Part shown: positions 6,321 to 12,067 of the stretch, piece by piece
Layout of the letters: every line of letters starts with the position of its first letter
How positions within the stretch are numbered: position 1 is the stretch's first letter
DNA from: Archaeoglobaceae archaeon
GTDB taxonomy: Archaea > Halobacteriota > Archaeoglobi > Archaeoglobales > Archaeoglobaceae
DNA length: 12,985 nt
Assembly: GCA_027016055.1 (NCBI GenBank)
Contig: JALWBF010000217.1
Location: 4,423-17,407, forward strand
Reading direction: 5' to 3'
Position numbers and translations under genes: made by a program
Notes under the pieces: model-generated
What the model was told of the DNA's origin: nothing
Seen by the model: the letters and a program-made list of their open reading frames with translations, nothing else
Databases searched by the model: none

Positions 6321-7910
6321 ATGCTCAGGATAATCTTGCTCGAGCTTAAAGCCAAAAAGGGGTGGTCGAGAAGATTTTTGACCCTTTTGCTCATCCTTTC
6401 CGTTTTCGCAATCATCGTATCCGTTCATTCGGTGCTGAACGGAATAAAGATCGATCGGGGAATTTACTCGACAAACATCAAAATCGATGATCCGAAATTC
6501 GTTAAGTCCGAGAATCCGGACATAATGATATACAAGGGTAGGATCATCGTTAAAGACAACCTCAAATCGTTATCCGCTTACGACGAATTCAGAAATTACA
6601 TCAGAAGGATTTACAACGAATGGTTGAGCGAAAGATACGGTAGCTCAGCTTTTCCGGTTTTAATCAGAGTTATCAGGATTTCTACAAGGGTTGAATTCGG
6701 CGGAATTACGGCGGGAAAGCTGAAAGAGATTGCCGAGATCGTTAAGAAGGGAGGAAGTATATCCAAGGAAATCAAGCAGGAAAAAAGAGGAAGGAAGGAA
6801 TTTTATCAGTTAATAAAAAAGAAGGAAAGGGGATTTAAAGAAAGAACTCAGGCGAAATCGGGCTTTCTGACACCGGATGAACTAAGACCTCCAAGTTTGT
6901 TAGGTAAGCTAATATATGCGTTCAGCTTCGTAATTCCGATGTATTTCGTAATTCAGGTTTATTCATCTTCGGCGATAGAGGATAAGATAAAGGGAAGGTT
7001 CGAGCTTCTGTTCGTTGCCGAGGATGAGTGGAAGGTAATAACGGGCAAGATGCTACCCTACATCGTCTTATCCGTGATATTAACAATCGCAATCATGATC
7101 GCCCTCGGAAAGAATTTACTCGGAATCGTCTTTCTCATCCCGGTAATCCTGTTTTTGATGGCTTTGAGCACGTTCACGGCTATGATATCGAGAAGCTACA
7201 GGGAAATGACGTTTTTGACTATAATAGTTTCCATATTCATCACGACTTACCTGTTCATTCCGGCAATCTTCACAGCAATACCTATGAGCAGGATATCTCC
7301 GATAACGCTACTCCTCATTTTCTTCGAAGGAGGGAATATAAGTATAAAGGAATATTTAATTTCGACTTTGCAGTTTTACCTAATGTCCCTAACTCTCATT
7401 TATCTTTCCCTGAATTCCTTAGAAATCATGCACTCTCAAGCGAATCCGATAGAAAAGATCGTTGAAATCTCTACAAATGTTGTTAACAGATATCCGACGG
7501 TATTTCTAGCCTCGATTCTTTCCATTCCGTTCGTATTCGTAATAGAGTTCTTCACACTCTCAATAATATTCGCAATAAAATACGCGTTCGCGATCGTAAT
7601 TTTGCTTATAGCGGTAATAGAGGAGTTCTTCAAAGGTCTTTTTATATATTCGGCGTTCAAAAACGGACTGAATCCCTACGTTTCAGTTTTTCTATCGGCT
7701 CTCGGATTCCTAATCGGTGAAAAGATCATTCTCTTCTCCTTCATCCCGATTAAATTCCTCGAATTAATACCGATTCCTCTAATAGCCCACCTGATCGCAT
7801 CGCTGATATTTGTCGTTGCGATGAGGTTCGGGTTCGGGAAAGCTTTGCTTGCTTCATCAGCTTTCCATGCCTTATACGACGGGGTGATCCTATGGAGTCT
7901 GTTAAGATAG
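6321..7910 (+). CDS. ABC-2 type permease fused to a PrsW-like intramembrane protease domain
   Basis: A 529-residue membrane protein with two parts. Residues 1 to about 370 form an ABC-2/NatB-like permease: one membrane helix (19-38), a large presumably extracytoplasmic loop (39-190) ending in a very basic stretch (142-180), then the characteristic EDKIKGRFELLFVA and TGKMLPY (220-247) and several helices to about 365. Residues 390-529 are five or so further helices bearing PrsW-type motifs: EEFFKG (434-439, Glu-Glu-x-x-Lys), GFLIGEK (462-468), His490 and HALYDG (516-521). PrsW proteins are intramembrane proteases; CPBP/Abi proteases would have EExxxR, which is absent. The ORF is uninterrupted, so the fusion is real in this sequence. 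It starts at ATG 6321, leaderless from the shared TATA box, and overlaps the next permease gene by 19 nt. Protease activity and substrate are inference. Confidence 0.82.
   Translation: MLRIILLELKAKKGWSRRFLTLLLILSVFAIIVSVHSVLNGIKIDRGIYSTNIKIDDPKFVKSENPDIMIYKGRIIVKDNLKSLSAYDEFRNYIRRIYNEWLSERYGSSAFPVLIRVIRISTRVEFGGITAGKLKEIAEIVKKGGSISKEIKQEKRGRKEFYQLIKKKERGFKERTQAKSGFLTPDELRPPSLLGKLIYAFSFVIPMYFVIQVYSSSAIEDKIKGRFELLFVAEDEWKVITGKMLPYIVLSVILTIAIMIALGKNLLGIVFLIPVILFLMALSTFTAMISRSYREMTFLTIIVSIFITTYLFIPAIFTAIPMSRISPITLLLIFFEGGNISIKEYLISTLQFYLMSLTLIYLSLNSLEIMHSQANPIEKIVEISTNVVNRYPTVFLASILSIPFVFVIEFFTLSIIFAIKYAFAIVILLIAVIEEFFKGLFIYSAFKNGLNPYVSVFLSALGFLIGEKIILFSFIPIKFLELIPIPLIAHLIASLIFVVAMRFGFGKALLASSAFHALYDGVILWSLLR
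7881..7890 (+). promoter_or_regulatory. Strong Shine-Dalgarno inside the fused permease gene
   Basis: GGGGTGATCC is complementary over eight or more bases to the archaeal 16S rRNA 3' end and ends one base before ATG 7892 (about 5 nt from GGTG to the ATG). It decides the start of the second permease and implies translational coupling with the gene it overlaps. Confidence 0.7.
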
Positions 7911-8929
7911 CCGTAAAGGATCTGAGAAGCATTAGGAAGGAGAAGACTATACTGGTCATTATGCTCCTTCTCTTCTTTGTTGCATCCTTTTCATCCCTAA
8001 TCATCATCGGATTAACGTTTTTGTATTCGCCCATGGGCTATGCAACGGCAAAAATTGGATTGGTAGGAAATGCACCCATTTTTTCTTCGCTCGTCCATCC
8101 GATCCGATACAATTCGCTCGAAAAAGCTCTTGAGGATTTCGTGAACGGTAAGATAGATGCCGTCGTCGTTTTCAATGAGAACGTTACGGGAACGAATTTC
8201 ATTACAATATACCTGCCGAAGGAAGATATAAAGGCTATAAGAGCAACGTTGTATCTTAGAAGGAAGCTCATGGAGTATCAGGACGTTCTAAGGAGAATTA
8301 AAGGTATTCCGACGCTGAATTTGAAGGTTTACGAAGATGGAAAGGAGATAGAAGTTCCAGAAGGTTTCTCCCTTCGCTTCAGATTCATATACGTGATGCT
8401 GATACCGCTTCTTGCCGTAACAACTGCCATAATTTCTTCCGCATTCCTAATAGATTCGATATGCGAGGAGATCGAAACCGGAACTTTGGACGTTCTGCTT
8501 TCGATTCTTGATCTCAAAGACGTAATCGCCGGCAAATTGCTTGCATCTTTCATCCTATCAGTTTTTCTTACGATATTCTGGATGGTAATGCTTGCTGTGA
8601 ACGGTATAAGGATATGCAATCCGGCTTTAGCAATGATAACCGTGCTGTCGATATGCTTCATCATGACCGCAATCTCCCTCGCAATTTCAGCCTTCATGAT
8701 GGACAGAGAAAAGTCCCAGCTCGTTTTTTCGATCGTTGCCGTATCTGTTATCATGCTGATGTTTTCAACGCCAATTTCCCCCATAGGACTTCTCGTCAGA
8801 ATATCAGCCGGATCGAGTTTCAGCGTTATCGAGCTTACAGTTTACCTTACCGCATCACTTTTAGCCATACTCCTTTCCCTCCTCACAGCCGAAAAACGCT
8901 TAAACAAATCTATCGGCTTGGAAATATGA
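7892..8929 (+). CDS. ABC-2 type transporter permease (NatB-like)
   Basis: Second membrane subunit of the predicted exporter, 345 residues. Membrane helix 1 (about 18-46) is followed by an extracytoplasmic loop (about 50-160) and five helices (about 166-188, 213-235, 243-268, 275-300, 314-333). Between helices 2 and 3 lies the ABC-2 permease signature CEEIETGTLDVLLS (191-204) followed by DVIAGKLLAS, the region thought to contact the ATPase. It has no protease domain, unlike its neighbour, so the pair would form an asymmetric permease heterodimer with the divergent ATPase. The start ATG has a strong Shine-Dalgarno sequence and overlaps the upstream gene by 19 nt. The stop overlaps the purE start as ATGA. 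The substrate is unknown. Confidence 0.88.
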   Translation: MESVKIAVKDLRSIRKEKTILVIMLLLFFVASFSSLIIIGLTFLYSPMGYATAKIGLVGNAPIFSSLVHPIRYNSLEKALEDFVNGKIDAVVVFNENVTGTNFITIYLPKEDIKAIRATLYLRRKLMEYQDVLRRIKGIPTLNLKVYEDGKEIEVPEGFSLRFRFIYVMLIPLLAVTTAIISSAFLIDSICEEIETGTLDVLLSILDLKDVIAGKLLASFILSVFLTIFWMVMLAVNGIRICNPALAMITVLSICFIMTAISLAISAFMMDREKSQLVFSIVAVSVIMLMFSTPISPIGLLVRISAGSSFSVIELTVYLTASLLAILLSLLTAEKRLNKSIGLEI

Positions 8930-9402
8930 AAGCAGTTATCATCATGGGTTCGAAGTCGGATTTGGAGTTTGCAAAGAAGATTGCGAAGAAGTTGGAGGAT
9001 TTCGGCATCGAATACGAGATGAGGATAGCTTCGGCACATAAAACACCGGAAAGGTTGCTTGAGATTTTGAAGGAATACGATAAGGTAGTTTTCGTCACCG
9101 TTGCTGGCAGAAGTAACGCCTTGAGCGGATTCGTCGATGCGAATACGTTGAATCCAGTAATAGCATGTCCGCCTTACAGCGATAAGTTCGGAGGAGCGGA
9201 CATATTTTCATCTCTCAGAATGCCATCAGGCGTAGCTCCGATGGTGATCTTAGAGCCGGAAAACGCAGCTTTGGCCGTTGCAAAGATCATAGCACTTTAC
9301 GATGAAAAAGTTCGAAGGAGGGTTGAGGAGTATCAGAAGGCAAAGAAGGAAGAAATAGCGAAAGCGGATGAGGAGCTGAGAAAGCATGGAGGTCGAAGTT
9401 AA
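8926..9402 (+). CDS. purE: Class II (animal-type) AIR carboxylase PurE
   Basis: Predicted to carboxylate 5-aminoimidazole ribonucleotide (AIR) directly with CO2 to give CAIR in purine synthesis. The 158-residue protein has GSKSD (8-12), SAHKTP (36-41), AGRSNALSG (60-68), CPPYSD (81-86) and SSLRMPSG (95-102). Class I PurE (N5-CAIR mutase, partnered with PurK) has SAHRTP and AGAGGAAHLPG at these places. The RSN and SAHK forms are those of class II enzymes such as the carboxylase domain of vertebrate PAICS. The start is ATG 8926, which overlaps the permease stop by 4 nt (ATGA); the frame is open upstream but that stretch is a shadow of the permease gene. The charged helical tail after residue 125 is poorly conserved in the family. 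It overlaps the next gene by 17 nt. Confidence 0.93.
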   Translation: MKAVIIMGSKSDLEFAKKIAKKLEDFGIEYEMRIASAHKTPERLLEILKEYDKVVFVTVAGRSNALSGFVDANTLNPVIACPPYSDKFGGADIFSSLRMPSGVAPMVILEPENAALAVAKIIALYDEKVRRRVEEYQKAKKEEIAKADEELRKHGGRS

Positions 9403-9916
9403 GTTTAAAGCCGACGAAAGCGTTGAGGAGAAAATAAAGGAGATTGCGAAGTTCGTCTGCGAGAAGTTCGAGGAGGATCTATACTTCAACTCTCCCGTTA
9501 GAGACTTCAGGAAGAGCGATGAGGCGTTAAGAATTAGGAGGGACGATGAGGGTGTGAAAATAACGTATAAAGGGCCGAAGATCGATAAAGAAACGAAGAC
9601 GAGGGAGGAAGTAGAGATTAAGGTTGACGATTACGAAAAAGCCGTCGAGTTGCTTAGCAGGCTGGGATTCGTAACTGTTAGGAAGGTTGCGAAGAGGAGA
9701 AGGATATACAGCATCGAAGACGTTACGATATGCTTTGACGATGTCGAGGGTTTGGGGACGTTCGTTGAAATAGAAGTTAAATCGGATGACTTGGAGTCAG
9801 CAAAGCGTAAGGTTTTTGAAGTTGCGAAGCGCTTGGGCTTCGATCCCTCAAATTCTATAAGGAAATCCTACTTGGAACTGCTCGAGGAATCAACCGATGT
9901 ATTTCGACTTCAATAG
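9386..9916 (+). CDS. cyaB: CYTH-domain protein, class IV adenylate cyclase (CyaB)-like
   Basis: A 176-residue protein made of a single CYTH/triphosphate tunnel domain, which binds a triphosphate and divalent metals in a beta-tunnel lined with acidic and basic residues. Visible are the N-terminal ExExK motif (Glu2, Glu4, Lys6), ALRIRR (47-52), KITYKGP (58-64), REEVEIKV (73-80), FVEIEV (127-132) and the C-terminal SYLELL (161-166) typical of CyaB-like members. Family enzymes include class IV adenylate cyclases and inorganic or thiamine triphosphatases; sequence alone does not tell which applies. The ATG lies inside the end of purE (17-nt overlap) with AGGAG about 10 nt upstream, so it is probably co-translated with purE. 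It overlaps the membrane-protein gene on the other strand by 27 nt. Confidence 0.85.
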   Translation: MEVEVKFKADESVEEKIKEIAKFVCEKFEEDLYFNSPVRDFRKSDEALRIRRDDEGVKITYKGPKIDKETKTREEVEIKVDDYEKAVELLSRLGFVTVRKVAKRRRIYSIEDVTICFDDVEGLGTFVEIEVKSDDLESAKRKVFEVAKRLGFDPSNSIRKSYLELLEESTDVFRLQ

Positions 9917-10897
9917 CCTGACGTTGACGATCAATCCGATAAAGAGATTCGTGTAATACGTTATGAACCTCCAGATGGCAACAAGAACACCCAAAACCGC
10001 TTGAGGAACGAACTTCGAGTATAGATAAACCATCCCAGCTTCCGCAATTCCACTGCTCCCCGGAGTGAGCGGGATGAGGGATATTATGACAAGGATGAAT
10101 TGAGCTGTAATCGAAAGTAAAAAAGCCGGATTTTGATTTAAGGCTAAAAGAATAACAGAAGGAACCAAGAATTCCGGAAACCAGATTAAGGCAGTGTATA
10201 GAATGGATAAAGCGATCTTATCAGCCGGATTTTTCAGCATGTCAACGAGGGCGTTTCTGAACATCAGCGTCTCCTCCTTAACTCTGTTTGCTATTTTAAC
10301 GGCTTTTTCCTCGCCGAACCTCTTAAGCATCGAGTAAAGCCAGTTCGAAAACCTTGTGATATTTCTTTCATCCCTTACGATTAGGTAGAGGAACAGAAGA
10401 AATCCGATCAGGCATACGGTAAATATCGCTCCAACCTCGAAGCCGAATTTCGTTGCGAAGCCCGAGATGATGAGGAAAAATATGAGAGCGATTGCAAAGA
10501 ATATGGCATCCAAGATCCTTTCGGCTAGAACAACTGCCGTTGCTGAGCCAAGCGGTATTCTATCGGACAGCATCTTAATCCTTAACGGTTCTCCTCCGGC
10601 TGAAGACGGCGTTATAGCAGCTAAGAAAGTGCTCGCTATCGATATCTCCAATGCATATCCCAACGGTATGTCCGCTTTAAGTAAAGATGTTAGCTGTTTA
10701 AGCCTTACCCCCCAGAAGAACCAGAACAAAGAGTGCATAAATAAAGCTAAAACTAAAAACCGCCAATCCGCTTGAAATATTATCCTCCAAGTTACCTTCG
10801 TCTCCGTAAGCTTGAATATTACGACGATAGTAATTATGCTTAAGATCAAACCGATAAGCATCGGTTTTACTGTGGAACTCTTTTTATCGGACTCCAT
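9890..10897 (-). CDS. Flippase-like multi-pass membrane protein (AglD / UPF0104, LPG-synthase TM family)
   Basis: A 335-residue integral membrane protein with about eight helices. It shows the two signatures of the lysylphosphatidylglycerol-synthase transmembrane / UPF0104 family: TPSSAGGEPLR (96-106) and PLTPGSSGIAEAG (276-288). Archaeal relatives include the C-terminal part of AglD, which acts in S-layer glycoprotein glycosylation. A role in lipid-linked sugar or phospholipid handling at the membrane is inferred. The start ATG 10897 lies 31 nt inside the end of the glycosyltransferase gene and follows GGAGAGGGATCG, a good Shine-Dalgarno sequence. It is the last gene of the cbf5 operon. It has no LPG-synthase catalytic domain, so it is not itself an aminoacyl-lipid synthase. 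Confidence 0.85.
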   Translation of the reverse strand: MESDKKSSTVKPMLIGLILSIITIVVIFKLTETKVTWRIIFQADWRFLVLALFMHSLFWFFWGVRLKQLTSLLKADIPLGYALEISIASTFLAAITPSSAGGEPLRIKMLSDRIPLGSATAVVLAERILDAIFFAIALIFFLIISGFATKFGFEVGAIFTVCLIGFLLFLYLIVRDERNITRFSNWLYSMLKRFGEEKAVKIANRVKEETLMFRNALVDMLKNPADKIALSILYTALIWFPEFLVPSVILLALNQNPAFLLSITAQFILVIISLIPLTPGSSGIAEAGMVYLYSKFVPQAVLGVLVAIWRFITYYTNLFIGLIVNVRLLKSKYIG

Positions 10898-11835
10898 TCG
10901 ATCCCTCTCCCCTTAACGTATTTCGCTATGGCGCATATCGCGGAATACTGCAACAGCACGGTATGAATCAGTAAGCCGAAGGTTACTAAAACTTTTTTAA
11001 AGCTCCTGAATTTGTAGAAGAGAAGAGGCGGGGCTAAAATCAGAAGCGGCATTAGTAGGGCGATCGCGTAAGTTAGCGTTAGAGCGGAAGTCCAGGAAAT
11101 TATGAAGCCCCAGTTTTTCGTAGCTCTTACGCACTTCCAGTATCTCCATAGTTGCAATCCGCCGTAATACCACCTCTTCCTCTGGCTGATCAGATCCCTC
11201 CAGCTCAGCGGAGCCTGTTCGTATATCTTCGTTCCCTCAACCAAGATCGCTTTATAGCCCATGCAATGCATCCTCGTTGCAAAATCAGCATCTTCCGTAA
11301 TCGCATCCTCGTTCAGCCTATACTTCATAAGATATTCGGATCTAAGAACGCCTATGAGCCCGTTGAACTGCCTGAACCTCGACCTCTTCAGAAGGAAGTT
11401 TATCAGATAGTATTCGGCTTCAACGGTTTGGGATACGAGATTTACCGGATTCGAAACGTATCTCCTCGATGACGCAATGTAGGCCTTTTCATCCTTCTTA
11501 AGGGCTTCAACGCACTTGACGATGAAATCCCTTTCCGGACGAGAATCGACGTCGAATATCGCTATATAATCCGGCTTGAAATCTCTAAGATAATCCAAGG
11601 CATCGTTTATTGCTCCAGCCCTCTTTCCTCTCGTAGTGCTTCTCTCCAAAACTTCGACGCCCAGCTCCCTAAGCTTTTTGCACCTCTCATCCTTCGGATC
11701 GTTCTTATCGACAACGTAAACGATCTTGAACTCAAAGCTATCGTAATCTAAAGACAATAGGTGTTTTGCGGAGCTTACGAGAATATCCAAAGGCTCGAAG
11801 GGGGAAACAGGCACAATAACGGCTATTTTACTCAT
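10867..11835 (-). CDS. Family 2 glycosyltransferase with C-terminal membrane helices
   Basis: Membrane-anchored GT-A glycosyltransferase, 322 residues. The catalytic domain (about 1-230) begins SKIAVIVPVSPFEPLDI and shows RGKRAGAINDAL (69-80), the DxD metal site FDVDSRP (94-100), the acceptor-side TEDADF (180-185) and QRKRW (218-222), close to the QxxRW motif of processive GT2 enzymes such as cellulose and hyaluronan synthases. Two or three hydrophobic segments follow (about 243-273 and 284-305), placing the active site on the cytoplasmic face. The frame opens at a TTG (11841), but ATG 11835 is preferred; it overlaps the stop of the upstream small gene by 8 nt. The next gene is a flippase-like protein overlapping by 31 nt, so a joint role in building a lipid-linked or surface glycan is inferred. 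Sugar donor and product are unknown. Confidence 0.88.
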   Translation of the reverse strand: MSKIAVIVPVSPFEPLDILVSSAKHLLSLDYDSFEFKIVYVVDKNDPKDERCKKLRELGVEVLERSTTRGKRAGAINDALDYLRDFKPDYIAIFDVDSRPERDFIVKCVEALKKDEKAYIASSRRYVSNPVNLVSQTVEAEYYLINFLLKRSRFRQFNGLIGVLRSEYLMKYRLNEDAITEDADFATRMHCMGYKAILVEGTKIYEQAPLSWRDLISQRKRWYYGGLQLWRYWKCVRATKNWGFIISWTSALTLTYAIALLMPLLILAPPLLFYKFRSFKKVLVTFGLLIHTVLLQYSAICAIAKYVKGRGIEWSPIKRVPQ

Positions 11836-12055
11836 ACACAACCCTTTTCATGTTTTCCATAACATCCAAAAGCTTTTTCTCGAAGTTTACTGCATCATTT
11901 AGCAGTTCCTTCAGCCTGAACTCCTCGATTTCATCCTTCATTTCGGGATGGGAGTTTATGAAATCTTCCAAGCAAACTATTATCGATCTTATATCTCCGT
12001 AAGCTTCGTTCAGCAAAGCCAACATCAGCATAACCCTCGATCTTCGATCGAACAT
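11828..12055 (-). CDS. Small helical protein of unknown function
   Basis: I do not recognise this 75-residue protein. It is almost wholly helical and highly charged (MFDRRSRVMLMLALLNEAYG at the start, then a long Glu/Lys-rich second half), with one break at SHPEM (35-39), suggesting a two-helix hairpin or coiled-coil bundle. It has no membrane segment or metal motif. The frame extends to a GTG at 12064, but GGGGTG at 12062-12067 is a good Shine-Dalgarno sequence 6 nt before ATG 12055, so the GTG lies inside the ribosome site and ATG is the start. It sits 11 nt after cbf5 and overlaps the glycosyltransferase start by 8 nt, so it is translated within that operon. Tight packing, a clean ribosome site and matching codon use support a real gene. 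Confidence 0.7.
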   Translation of the reverse strand: MFDRRSRVMLMLALLNEAYGDIRSIIVCLEDFINSHPEMKDEIEEFRLKELLNDAVNFEKKLLDVMENMKRVVYE

Positions 12056-12061
12056 TTCACA

Positions 12062-12067
12062 CACCCC
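12062..12067 (-). promoter_or_regulatory. Shine-Dalgarno deciding the start of the small helical protein gene
   Basis: GGGGTG on the - strand, 6 nt before ATG 12055. It shares a base with the cbf5 stop codon TAG (12067-12069), coupling the two genes, and excludes the GTG at 12064 as the start. Confidence 0.55.

Noticed and set aside
6270..6428. A 53-residue N-terminal extension of the ABC ATPase (start at 6428)
   Set aside because: It would run antisense through the permease gene start and past the TATA box at 6290-6298. The extra residues are low-complexity shadow sequence, and ATPase homology begins at the ATG at 6269.
7028..7465. A 145-codon + strand frame inside the fused permease
   Set aside because: The permease frame here is clearly coding (membrane helices, family motifs). 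The alternative is rich in His, Asn and Asp with no domain and no separate ribosome site.
8329..8784. A 151-codon antisense frame within the second permease
   Set aside because: It is a shadow of membrane-helix codons, with Met/Ile/Ser-rich composition typical of reverse-frame readings, and no promoter or ribosome site.
8614..8925. A 104-residue N-terminal extension of PurE
   Set aside because: It is a shadow of the permease gene in another frame. PurE homology begins exactly at ATG 8926, which forms an ATGA junction with the permease stop.
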